From Sphaerochaeta sp. (lineage in GTDB: Bacteria > Spirochaetota > Spirochaetia > Sphaerochaetales > Sphaerochaetaceae), in the NCBI GenBank assembly GCA_023228445.1, contig JALOBD010000040.1, positions 1 to 15,345 on the forward strand: a stretch of DNA of 15,345 bases, read 5' to 3'. Shown piece after piece: positions 1-7,057 of this stretch. How positions within the stretch are numbered: position 1 is the first letter of the stretch; each line of letters opens with the position of its first letter. Made by a program: the position numbers and the translations under genes. Below the pieces are notes generated by a model, which was given only the letters and a program-made list of their open reading frames with translations, had not been told where the DNA came from and ran no database searches.

Positions 1-508
1 GGGAAGTCGAACCGTAGGCCCCGCCGGTGAGAAAGACCATCGATGGGTCCACGGCCTTGGGGAAGGTCACGGCAAAGACAAACTCCTTGATGGGGGCCTG
101 CCACCCGTCGCCGAGGAGGTTGTAGTAGAACTCGTCCCACTCGCTGGTGCGGTCATCACCGATGTGGTAGGTGTAGGAGAGGCGGTACTCCTTCAAACCG
201 CTGACGGTCCGGTCGGCCGAGCCGAGGCGGAAGGTCACCCAATCCGGGGAGACGGAGTCACGCGTGATGGGCTCGCTGCTCTTCAGGTCCTCCACCGTGG
301 TGCGTACCTTGCCAAACTTGACCGGGATCTCGCGATAGATGCCGTGGCGCGGGGTTGAGAAGTTGGCCACGATCCGCTCCTCGATGTGGTAGCTGTTGTC
401 CAAGCCAACCTCTATGGCGATGTCAATGTGCTCGAAGAGATAGTCCTGTGCCCCAAGGGTGCACAGGATCATGACCGAGAGGAGGACGAGAAGGGCAAAT
501 CGTTTCAT
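1..508 (-). CDS. DUF2207-type exported protein, N-terminal part (runs off left edge)
   Basis: The minus-strand frame starts at the ATG at 508-506 and stays open for 169 codons to the window edge, so the C-terminus is missing. A GAGGTG ribosome site (517-522) sits about 8 nt upstream. Residues 1-20 are a signal peptide or N-terminal anchor (basic MKR, hydrophobic core, Ala-Gln end). Cys16 is present but the LxxC context is a poor lipobox. The rest looks like the extracellular domain of DUF2207 proteins: HGIYREIP (55-62), a YRLSYTYHIGD stretch (108-118), and an EFYYNLLGDGW block (126-136) followed by Pro-Ile. Family members usually continue with transmembrane helices and a Gly/Ser-rich tail, which would lie off-window. 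The function of the family is unknown. The start overlaps the stop of a short upstream ORF by one base (TGATG), suggesting translational coupling. I am fairly sure of the family, from motif recall only. Confidence 0.75.
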   Translation of the reverse strand, partial: MKRFALLVLLSVMILCTLGAQDYLFEHIDIAIEVGLDNSYHIEERIVANFSTPRHGIYREIPVKFGKVRTTVEDLKSSEPITRDSVSPDWVTFRLGSADRTVSGLKEYRLSYTYHIGDDRTSEWDEFYYNLLGDGWQAPIKEFVFAVTFPKAVDPSMVFLTGGAYGSTS

Positions 509-654
509 CAGAACTTCACCTCGACGCGGCCATACGCCTCACGACCTTGCTCTTTGAACACGCGCATCTGATATGTGCCAAGACCATGTCTGGGGGTGAG
601 CAGGACCACTATGATGATAGTGCGAGTCACCGAGACCAACGCCACCGATATCAT
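508..654 (-). CDS. Small coupled ORF, 48 aa, unknown; possibly a gene remnant
   Basis: The frame opens at the ATG at 654-652 and ends with TGA at 510-508, sharing one base with the DUF2207 start. The predicted peptide has a hydrophobic, beta-rich N-terminal half (RTIIIVVLLTP) and a basic C-terminal half with alternating residues (GTYQMRVFKEQGREAYGRV). The second half resembles the last strands of a secreted beta-sandwich domain, so this could be the 3' end of a decayed larger gene. An in-frame TGA lies directly upstream of the ATG (660-658). The start has only a weak GGA as ribosome site. The TGATG junction and a plausible upstream minus-strand promoter argue that it is transcribed with the DUF2207 gene. 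I do not recognise the protein. Confidence 0.3.
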   Translation of the reverse strand: MISVALVSVTRTIIIVVLLTPRHGLGTYQMRVFKEQGREAYGRVEVKF

Positions 655-691
655 GGTTCACGATCCAACACCGGTCAAGTAGAAAGAGAAA

Positions 692-719
692 ATTACCGGT
701 ATCTTCGCATGACTGTCAA
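692..719 (-). promoter_or_regulatory. Candidate promoter for the small ORF and DUF2207 gene
   Basis: On the minus strand a perfect TTGACA -35 (719-714) is followed after 16 bp by GGTAAT (697-692), a four-of-six match to the -10 consensus. Transcription would begin near 686 and give a leader of about 30 nt before the ATG at 654. The assignment rests on consensus matching alone. Confidence 0.35.
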
Positions 720-756
720 AAACAGGGCATGGTATGCGGGGTACAGCGAGGAAAAA

Positions 757-789
757 TTCAAATTTCGATTGTATTTTCAAATATACAAT
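757..789 (+). promoter_or_regulatory. Promoter/operator region of the ABC importer operon
   Basis: This AT-rich island in GC-rich DNA holds a perfect inverted repeat, TTGTAT (769-774) and ATACAA (783-788), separated by 8 bp. It also holds two direct copies of TTCAAAT (757-763 and 776-782). A TACAAT -10 box (784-789) lies on the right arm, so a protein bound to the repeat would block the promoter. No convincing -35 is present. Repression by a metal-sensing regulator would fit an iron-chelate importer, but the motif is not a classical Fur box and the regulator is unknown. The rest of 655-822 has no further gene that I can support. Confidence 0.45.
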
Positions 790-822
790 GGTAGACTTTG
801 CACATCCAAGGAGAACAACCTC

Positions 823-1923
823 ATGAAGAGACGCCTCTTGATCCTCATGCTATTGGTATGTACCACCCTGCTCGCCGCCCAAGGAGTCCGTGATGGTGCA
901 CAGCCACCATCTACCCACGCTGCCATTGACGCCAACGGACGCACCCTGATCCTCGATGGACCGGTGGGTGACCTCCTCATCGCCGGCAAGGCGGGCAATA
1001 TGCCGGCAAACGCCCTCTTCCTCTTTCCCGAGGTGGAGCACATGCACCTCACCCTGCCCAAGACCGACCAAGGATTGGGCGATTTCTTCGCGTTGCTCAG
1101 AAGCGAGCTCGATCAACAGAGCCGTCTCAGCCAGACGGCGAGCGTCGAGGAGATTGCCGCTCGTGGCCCCGATCTCGTCCTGATGAAAGCAACCCACTTT
1201 GAGTCTACTGCCAAGAAGCTCGACCAGCTGGGGGTGAAGAACTTCACCATGAGCCTGGAGACCTGGAATGAGTGGCAGCGTGAGATCGTCCAGCTGGGCG
1301 CCCTCTTGGGCAATCCTGGACGAGCCCACGAGATCTTGGGCCTCTATCGCGCGCGTCTGGATTTGATCGAGAGTCGAGCTGCACAGATAAAAAGCCAAGA
1401 CCAACAACGTGTCCTGCTCCTGCAGGCCGACCGTACGGACAATACCACCAGCTATAAGATTGCCCCCGACAGCTGGATTCAAACGTGGATGGTTGAGGTG
1501 AGCGGCGCCAGTGCCGTCTGGAAGGGTGCCAACAAGGCAGCTGCTGGGTGGTCGACGGTGAGCTTTGAGCAGATCGCTGCATGGGACCCCGACCTCATCG
1601 TCCTCATCAGCTACTCCACCCCCACCGCCTCCTACCTCGATGGTGTCTACTCCTCACCGCTTTGGGCCAACCTTCGGGCGGTCAAGGAGGGCGCGGTGGT
1701 AGCCAGTCCCCATGACCTGATGAACTACATCCAGCCGGTCGCCTCCTGGATCCTCGGCCTCCAATGGCTTGCCAAAACCACCTACCCCGAGCGCTACCGG
1801 GATATCGACATGCGCACTGAAATTGAGCGTTTCTACCGCGACTTCTACGCCATCACCGATCGTTCAATCATCCAGACACTGGTCGACGCCTATAGCCGCT
1901 CGATCGCTGATAACCGCCGATGA
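823..1923 (+). CDS. ABC transporter substrate-binding protein (iron chelate/haem/cobalamin type)
   Basis: This 366-aa protein is the likely extracytoplasmic receptor of the importer encoded by the next two genes. The start at 823 is chosen because AAGGAG (808-813) lies 9 nt upstream and the protein then begins with a signal peptide (MKRRLLILML, ending near LLAAQ, residues 16-20). The frame is open further upstream to 547, but that stretch has no signal peptide at its start and spans the promoter region. Cys13 could be lipidated, although the preceding LLV is a weak lipobox. Two hallmark strands of the TroA/FhuD-like fold are visible: ARGPDLVLM around residue 125 and AAWDPDLIVL around residue 255, each following a helix that ends one lobe. 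The stop overlaps the permease start by ATGA. The ligand cannot be read from the sequence; ferric siderophore, haem or cobalamin are all possible. Confidence 0.85.
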   Translation: MKRRLLILMLLVCTTLLAAQGVRDGAQPPSTHAAIDANGRTLILDGPVGDLLIAGKAGNMPANALFLFPEVEHMHLTLPKTDQGLGDFFALLRSELDQQSRLSQTASVEEIAARGPDLVLMKATHFESTAKKLDQLGVKNFTMSLETWNEWQREIVQLGALLGNPGRAHEILGLYRARLDLIESRAAQIKSQDQQRVLLLQADRTDNTTSYKIAPDSWIQTWMVEVSGASAVWKGANKAAAGWSTVSFEQIAAWDPDLIVLISYSTPTASYLDGVYSSPLWANLRAVKEGAVVASPHDLMNYIQPVASWILGLQWLAKTTYPERYRDIDMRTEIERFYRDFYAITDRSIIQTLVDAYSRSIADNRR

Positions 1924-2939
1924 GTAGCGCCGAGGGGTACACCCGCAAGATCAAGCGACGAAGGAGGGCGCTTATGGCCATGATCGCAGCCACCCTCCTC
2001 TTCGCCCTCCTCTCCCTCTTCTTCGGGCGCTACCCGAAGCCCGGCTTCTACGTCCCCCTTGACGGGAGGAGCAACGCGCTGATGCACTCGATTTTGGTGA
2101 ATGTGCGCCTACCGCGCATCGCGCTGGCCTTGCTGGCCGGCTCGATGCTCAGCGCCAGCGGCTACGCCTTTCAGATGCTCTTCTCCAACCCCCTCGTCGA
2201 GCCGGGCTTTCTGGGAGTGAGCCAGGGCTCGGCCTTCGGAGCAGCCTTGATGATCGTCTTGGGGGCAAGCAGCACCGTCACCGTCCAGATCAGCGCGACC
2301 ATCTTCGGCCTTTTTGCCCTTACCGCCTCCTACGTTCTGGCCCGCCACTTTCGCTTTGGAGGCTGGCTGTTGCGCCTGGTGCTCAGCGGTATCGCAGTGA
2401 GCGCCATCTTCAGCAGCGCACTGGCAGTGGTCAAGCTCGTCGCCGAACCGACCAAGGACCTGCAGGACATCACCTTCTGGATGATGGGCGGCCTCTGGAA
2501 CGCCAGCTGGGGCCAGCTCCTCTCCATTCTCCCGGTCGTGCTCCTCTGTGAGGCGATCATCATCACAGAGCGATGGAAACTCAACCTCCTGTCGCTCGGG
2601 GAGAAGACGAGCTTCAGCGTCGGCATCAACCCAAAGCGTGACCGTACGATTCTGCTCGCCGTGGCCACAGTGGGCACGACCTTGGTCATCTCGGTCACCG
2701 GCCTCATCGGATGGGTCGGCCTCATCACCCCGCACCTGGCCCGCAAGCTCTTTGGCTCGGAGTCCTCCTTCAGCCTCCCCGCTTCGATGGTGGTCGGATC
2801 CTTCTTCCTGCTGGTCAGCGACACCATCGGGCGTACCCTCTTGCCCACCGAAATCCCCATCGGCCTCGTCACCAGCCTCTTCGGGGCGATGATCTTCATC
2901 ATCATCCTCACTCTCAAGCACCAGGAGGGCAAGGCATGA
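1920..2939 (+). CDS. FecCD-family ABC transporter permease
   Basis: This 339-aa inner-membrane protein is a BtuC/FhuB/FecCD-type permease that would form the channel as a homodimer. After a basic cytoplasmic start and a first helix (about 18-36) come the family hallmarks: the LPRIALALLAGSMLSASGY segment (64-82) followed by QMLFSNPLVEPGFLGVSQG (85-103), which matches the usual Q-x-x-x-x-NPLAxPxxLG motif. The GLIGWVGLITPHLARKLFG segment (261-279) matches the conserved GxxGFVGLxxPHxxR loop. The LSLGEKTSFSVGIN stretch (224-237) is the expected coupling helix that contacts the ATPase. Length and motif order are normal, with no sign of damage. It starts inside the stop of the binding protein and ends inside the start of the ATPase, so all three should be translated from one message. 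Confidence 0.93.
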   Translation: MSSAEGYTRKIKRRRRALMAMIAATLLFALLSLFFGRYPKPGFYVPLDGRSNALMHSILVNVRLPRIALALLAGSMLSASGYAFQMLFSNPLVEPGFLGVSQGSAFGAALMIVLGASSTVTVQISATIFGLFALTASYVLARHFRFGGWLLRLVLSGIAVSAIFSSALAVVKLVAEPTKDLQDITFWMMGGLWNASWGQLLSILPVVLLCEAIIITERWKLNLLSLGEKTSFSVGINPKRDRTILLAVATVGTTLVISVTGLIGWVGLITPHLARKLFGSESSFSLPASMVVGSFFLLVSDTIGRTLLPTEIPIGLVTSLFGAMIFIIILTLKHQEGKA

Positions 2940-3691
2940 ACATCCTCGAGCTCAAAGGCGTCAGTTTTACCTACCCAAGCGGCACCGAGGCGCTCAAGGA
3001 GGTGAGCTTTACCGTCGAGGAGGGCTCTGCCGTCGCCTTGCTCGGCTCCAACGGAGCGGGCAAATCGACACTGCTCGACCTCTTGCTCGGCATACACGCC
3101 AATGGGGCGATCACCCTCTGTGGCAGACCGCTCGCCTCCTACGGACGCAAGGAGGTCGGTCGCCTCATCGCGCTGGTCCCGCAAAGCGAACAGTTCAACT
3201 TCTCCTTCAGCCTGCTCGACTACACCCTCTTTGGACGGAGTCCTTACCTCTCCCAGATGCAGAGTCCAACCGCCCTCGATGCCCAGATCGCCTGGGAAGC
3301 GCTGGCCGAGGTCGGCCTGGCCGGCTTTGAGGAGCGCTCCATCACCAGTCTCTCGGGTGGGGAGCACCAGCTCTTGTTGCTGGCACGGGCCATCGCCCAA
3401 CAGAGCCGGATCTTGCTGCTTGACGAGCCGACCAGCGCCCTGGATCCAGCCAACCGCAAGCGCACCCTCTCATTGCTCCAGCGGTTGCACAACCGGGGAA
3501 AAACCCTCTTCTTCTCCACCCACGACGTCAACTTCGCTGCCGAGCTCGCCACCCACGTGGTGATGCTCAAGGGGGGGCGCCTGCTCGCAGCCGGACCCAA
3601 AGAAGAGGTGGTCAACACCGCGATGTTGACCACCCTCTATGGAACAGAGATGCGCACAAAGACCATCGACGGTCAAACGTTCATGTACTGA
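2936..3691 (+). CDS. ABC transporter ATP-binding protein (FecE/BtuD-like)
   Basis: This 251-aa cytosolic ATPase powers the importer. All motifs are intact: Walker A GSNGAGKST (37-45), Q-loop Gln83 in LVPQ, signature LSGGE (139-143), Walker B ILLLDEP (159-165), D-loop SALD (167-170) and the switch histidine His196. The signature is followed by His-Gln instead of the common Arg-Gln or Gln-Gln, a small variation. The start at 2936 overlaps the permease stop by ATGA. A longer open frame beginning at 2711 is rejected because it would translate the permease's 3' end out of frame. The last 11 bp overlap the 3' end of the convergent adenine deaminase gene, and no terminator hairpin was found between them. 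Confidence 0.93.
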   Translation: MNILELKGVSFTYPSGTEALKEVSFTVEEGSAVALLGSNGAGKSTLLDLLLGIHANGAITLCGRPLASYGRKEVGRLIALVPQSEQFNFSFSLLDYTLFGRSPYLSQMQSPTALDAQIAWEALAEVGLAGFEERSITSLSGGEHQLLLLARAIAQQSRILLLDEPTSALDPANRKRTLSLLQRLHNRGKTLFFSTHDVNFAAELATHVVMLKGGRLLAAGPKEEVVNTAMLTTLYGTEMRTKTIDGQTFMY

Positions 3692-5426
3692 TCTCCATCG
3701 GTATGAAATCAAAGGTCCGCACATCGAAGAGCCCCATATCGGTGAGCTTGTAGGAGGGGATCACCGGCAGGGCCATGAAGCCCAGCGTCATGAAGGGGTC
3801 GATGTGGGGATGCACCCCCAGCTCGCGGTGGGCCACCCGGTGGATCTCGTCCAACGCCCGTGCGATGACAGGCCCGTCCTCATAGCTCATCAAGCCGGCG
3901 ATGGGCTGGGCAAAGGAGGTGAGCACCTCCCCTCCCTTGACGATCACCATCCCCCCGCCGATCTTCTTCAGATGCTCCACTGCCACTGCCATATCACCAT
4001 CATTGGTGCCACAGACGATGAGGTTGTGACTGTCGTGGCCAACGGTGGTGGCCATCGCCCCCGCCTTCAGCCCCAAGCCACCCAACAATGCCACCCCGAC
4101 GTTGCCCGTCCCCTTGTGTCGCTCCACCACCGCCAGCTTGACGATGTCCTGGCCAGGATCGTGGACCCAGAGGCCATCCTGCACTGTCACACGCGCTTCC
4201 CCTGCATCGGTGGCGACGCTGCCTTCGATGACTTGGATGACCCGCACGTGGTCACTGGCGAGCTTCAGGCGGAGGCGCTCGACGGAGAAGTCCTTGATGT
4301 TGACCTTCGAGGCGACGCGCTCGTCACGTCGGGCGATGGCCGGCTGGAGCATCTTCCCGTCCTGGGCGACAAGTGTTCCTTTCACATAGACTTGGTGCAT
4401 GGTAAAGTCGGTCACATTGTCGGCCAACACGAAGTCGGCGCGCAGCCCCGGGGCGATGGCCCCGCGGTCGGTGAGGTTGTAGCAGTCGCTGCTATTGATC
4501 GTCGCCATGCAGATTGCCTCGATGGGGTCAAGGCCCGCTTGTACCGCCAAGCGCACGTTGTTGTTGATGTGCCCCTCCTCAAGGATTGACTTGGGTTGGC
4601 GGTCATCGGTGCAGAAGCAACAACGGCGGATATTGCCCTCCGTCACCCCACCGAGCAGCGTGAGCACGTTGTGACTTGCCGACCCTTCACGCAGCAGGAT
4701 GTACATCCCCCGTCTGATACGCGCCTGCATCTCCTCGACGCTCTCACACTCGTGTTCGGTGCGGATCCGCGCGCTTGCGTAGGCGTCAAGTGGGCGGCCT
4801 ACGATCTCGGGGCTGTGCCCATCGACAACCTTGCCACTGGTGCGTGCCGCAATGATCTTCTCCAGCACCTCGTTGTCTGCTGCAATGACGCCCGGGTAGT
4901 CCATCATCTCTCCCAGGCCCAGCACCCGGGGATGGGAGAGCGGCTTCACGACATCCTTGGCCCCGATCTTGGCCCCGCTGTGCTCAAAGGAGGTGGCAGG
5001 CACGCAGGAGGGGACCATGAAGAATGCCTGGACCGCCGTCTCTTCGGTGGCATCGAGCATATAGTACAGCCCATCGAGACCGGTGACGTTGCACAGCTCG
5101 TGCGGGTCGCAGATCGCCGTCGTCGTGCCGCATGGGACGACGAGGTTGCTGAACTCCTCGGGTGTTGCGTGGCTGGATTCGATGTGGACGTGGCAGTCGA
5201 TGAACCCGGGCAGGAGGTAGCGGCCCTCTGCATCGACGGTCCGTTCCGCCTCCCCGGTCCCTGCCTCGGCGAACGCTGCGAAAAAGCCATTGGCGATGAG
5301 CAGGTCAGATTCGAAGAACTCCTTGTTGTAGACATCGAGGATCTTGGCTCCGGTGATGCACAGGTCGGCAACGCTCCGTCCACTGGCGACATCGATGATG
5401 TGTTTCAGGTGTGCTTTGGTGTTCAT
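3681..5426 (-). CDS. ade: Adenine deaminase
   Basis: This 581-aa cytosolic metal-dependent amidohydrolase should convert adenine to hypoxanthine plus ammonia, the entry of adenine into purine degradation or salvage. The length is close to the roughly 590 aa of E. coli Ade. Visible motifs are HVHIESS with the HxH metal ligands (His79, His81), CDPHELCNV (107-114), GLGEMMDYPG (170-179), DGHSP (202-206) and CTDDR (272-276) with the catalytic aspartate pair. The C-terminal part carries the adenine-deaminase-specific domain, including GHDSHNLIVCGTND. The start at 5426 is chosen because a strong GGGGGAGG lies just upstream; an in-frame ATG at 5507 has no such site. It is divergent from a purine permease, which supports the substrate assignment. 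Its stop overlaps the convergent ABC ATPase gene by 11 bp. Confidence 0.93.
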   Translation of the reverse strand: MNTKAHLKHIIDVASGRSVADLCITGAKILDVYNKEFFESDLLIANGFFAAFAEAGTGEAERTVDAEGRYLLPGFIDCHVHIESSHATPEEFSNLVVPCGTTTAICDPHELCNVTGLDGLYYMLDATEETAVQAFFMVPSCVPATSFEHSGAKIGAKDVVKPLSHPRVLGLGEMMDYPGVIAADNEVLEKIIAARTSGKVVDGHSPEIVGRPLDAYASARIRTEHECESVEEMQARIRRGMYILLREGSASHNVLTLLGGVTEGNIRRCCFCTDDRQPKSILEEGHINNNVRLAVQAGLDPIEAICMATINSSDCYNLTDRGAIAPGLRADFVLADNVTDFTMHQVYVKGTLVAQDGKMLQPAIARRDERVASKVNIKDFSVERLRLKLASDHVRVIQVIEGSVATDAGEARVTVQDGLWVHDPGQDIVKLAVVERHKGTGNVGVALLGGLGLKAGAMATTVGHDSHNLIVCGTNDGDMAVAVEHLKKIGGGMVIVKGGEVLTSFAQPIAGLMSYEDGPVIARALDEIHRVAHRELGVHPHIDPFMTLGFMALPVIPSYKLTDMGLFDVRTFDFIPMEIST

Positions 5427-5679
5427 GTCCTCCCCCTTGTCGGTAAGTCTAATCCCCGCCATTGGATTCTTCAAGGGAAAACAGCTGTAATTGAGACCTA
5501 TTATCAATAAAATCCTGCTGGGTTTTTACCTATTCTTCAATATTGGCTTAGGTTTTTGATTCACACTGGTAAAAAGCACAAATAAATTGCTCAAACAGCA
5601 AATTAGACGATTTTTCTGTACGAACTTCCACAAGTAGGATAGACTATAGACATTCAAAACATCTGCAAGGAGTGCATCG
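5427..5679. promoter_or_regulatory. Divergent AT-rich regulatory region between ade and the purine permease
   Basis: This 253-bp gap must hold promoters for both flanking genes. It is much more AT-rich than its surroundings. TATAGA (5645-5650) and TAGGAT (5635-5640) are possible -10 boxes for the permease, neither with a good -35. GATAAT on the minus strand (5505-5500) is a possible -10 for ade, also without a good -35. TTTTTACC (5523-5530) and GGTAAAAA (5568-5575) form an inverted repeat 37 bp apart, and TTGCT/AGCAA (5587-5591, 5597-5601) a shorter one. I see no purine-riboswitch core and no small gene. Co-regulation by purine availability is likely from context only. Confidence 0.4.
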
Positions 5680-6975
5680 ATGGAAAAGTTTTTCAAACTC
5701 AAGGAACGAAAAACGACAGTAAAAATTGAGGTGATGGCAGGTATCACGACCTTCTTGACCATGGCCTACATTCTCGCTGTCAATCCGGGCATCCTTTCCA
5801 CACCAGGGGTTGGAATGGATTTCGCCAAGGTCTTCTCGGCAACGGCAATCTCGGCGGCTGTCGCAACGCTGATCATGGCGCTGATGGCCAACCTGCCGTT
5901 CGCCCTCGCCCCCGGCATGGGTCTGAACGCATTCATGGCCTTCACGGTCGTCTTGGGAATGCAGAAAAGTTGGCAGTTCGCCCTCACCGCAGTCTTCGTC
6001 GAAGGTATCATCTTCATCATTCTCACCTTCGTGAACGTGCGTGAAGCGATCATCAACTCCATTCCGGACAACATAAAAAAAGCGATCGGGGTAGGTATCG
6101 GCCTCTTCATTGCCTTCATCGGCATGCAGAATGCCGGCATCATCGTTGAAGGTGCTACGCTTGTCTCCTTGAACCCGACATGGCTCAAGGGTGACGCAGG
6201 CCTCGCACTCCTCGGTCTGATCATCACCGGTGTTCTGTTGGCCTTCAAGGTACAGGGCGCCCTGTTGATCGGTATCATCGCCACCACAATCGTTGGTATC
6301 CCGTTCGGCATCACCAAGTACGCAGGCGGCTCCTACGTCCCGCCGGCTCCGTACTTCTTCCCCTTCGAGTTCCAGAACATCTTCACCGTCGACTTTGTCA
6401 TCATCATGTTCACCTTCCTCTTTGTTGACATGTTCGATACGGTGGGAACCTTGATCGGCTGTGCCACCAAGGCTGACATGATCAAGAGCGACGGCACCAT
6501 CCCCAATGTCAAGGAAGCCCTCTTCGCCGACGCGGTGGGAACCACCGTCGGTGCAATCCTGGGAACCTCGACGGTCACCACCTACGTCGAATCCTCTGCT
6601 GGAGTCGTCGAGGGAGGCCGCACCGGCTTGACCGCCTTGGTCGTTGCCATCCTCTTCCTCGTCTCACTCTTCCTCGAACCGCTCTTCGGATCGATTCCTG
6701 GCGCAGCGACTGCACCGGCCCTGATCCTCGTCGGTGTGTTCATGATCACACCAGTGACGAAGATCGAGTGGAACGACATGACCGAAGCGATCCCCGCCTT
6801 CTTGACCATCATCTTCATGGTCGTTGCCTACTCGATCGCAGATGGTATCATGTTCGGTATCCTCTCCTACGTCGTGCTCAAGCTCTTCAGCAAGAAGGCC
6901 AAGGAAATCACCCCGATGACGTGGGTCCTCTTCGCCCTCTTCGTCCTCAAGGCATTTGTCTCCAACTTCGCATAA
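5680..6975 (+). CDS. NCS2-family purine permease (AzgA-like; adenine/hypoxanthine/guanine)
   Basis: This 431-aa inner-membrane protein should import purine bases by proton symport. AAGGAG (5667-5672), 7 nt ahead, fixes the ATG at 5680. Family signatures of the AzgA/AdeP/GhxP branch are clear: MAGITTFLTMAYILAVNPGI (19-38), the ALAPGMGLNAF half-helix (75-85), FVDMFDTVGTLIG (248-260) and a TYVESSAGVVEGGRTGLTAL block (301-320), where the acidic and Ser/Gly residues form the purine site in relatives. Membrane segments run through most of the protein and the length is normal for the family. It is divergent from adenine deaminase, so adenine import feeding deamination is the simplest reading, but hypoxanthine or guanine cannot be excluded. 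It is followed directly by a strong terminator, so it is monocistronic. Confidence 0.92.
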   Translation: MEKFFKLKERKTTVKIEVMAGITTFLTMAYILAVNPGILSTPGVGMDFAKVFSATAISAAVATLIMALMANLPFALAPGMGLNAFMAFTVVLGMQKSWQFALTAVFVEGIIFIILTFVNVREAIINSIPDNIKKAIGVGIGLFIAFIGMQNAGIIVEGATLVSLNPTWLKGDAGLALLGLIITGVLLAFKVQGALLIGIIATTIVGIPFGITKYAGGSYVPPAPYFFPFEFQNIFTVDFVIIMFTFLFVDMFDTVGTLIGCATKADMIKSDGTIPNVKEALFADAVGTTVGAILGTSTVTTYVESSAGVVEGGRTGLTALVVAILFLVSLFLEPLFGSIPGAATAPALILVGVFMITPVTKIEWNDMTEAIPAFLTIIFMVVAYSIADGIMFGILSYVVLKLFSKKAKEITPMTWVLFALFVLKAFVSNFA

Positions 6976-6995
6976 GAGCACCACGCCAACCTACA

Positions 6996-7021
6996 GGGAC
7001 CCCGCATGGGGTCCCTTTTTT
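6996..7021 (+). terminator. Rho-independent terminator of the purine permease
   Basis: GGGACCCC (6996-7003), a GCAT loop and GGGGTCCC (7008-7015) form a perfect 8-bp GC-rich stem followed by six T residues. It begins 21 bp after the permease stop codon. Confidence 0.95.
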
Positions 7022-7022
7022 G

Positions 7023-7051
7023 TTCCAAAGACGTCGCCGATGGAGTACAAT
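7023..7051 (+). promoter_or_regulatory. Candidate promoter abutting the epimerase start
   Basis: TACAAT (7046-7051) is a five-of-six -10 box, with TTCCAA (7023-7028) as a weak -35 at 17 bp. Transcription would begin about 7 nt after the -10, at or next to the ATG at 7058, which would make the message leaderless. The region directly follows the permease terminator, so the epimerase needs its own promoter here. Confidence 0.4.
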
Positions 7052-7057
7052 GGCTCC

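Noticed and set aside
547..822. Upstream extension of the substrate-binding protein frame
   Set aside because: The frame is open, but AAGGAG and a signal peptide begin at 823, and the extension spans the AT-rich promoter and has no protein-like composition.
2711..2935. N-terminal extension of the ABC ATPase
   Set aside because: The extension overlaps the permease in another frame and is His/Pro-rich shadow sequence; the ATG at 2936 puts the ATPase start at the normal place.
3639..4589. Long plus-strand open frame opposite adenine deaminase
   Set aside because: It is antisense to a protein with complete adenine deaminase motifs and has the His/Asp-rich composition of a GC-rich shadow frame.
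5427..5679. Purine riboswitch ahead of the permease
   Set aside because: I searched for the conserved core pairing and the TATA-flanked P1 stem of purine riboswitches and found neither; only weak inverted repeats are present.
5526..5762. 78-codon minus-strand open frame across the permease start
   Set aside because: It covers the divergent promoter region and the first permease codons in antisense, with no ribosome site or recognisable domain.
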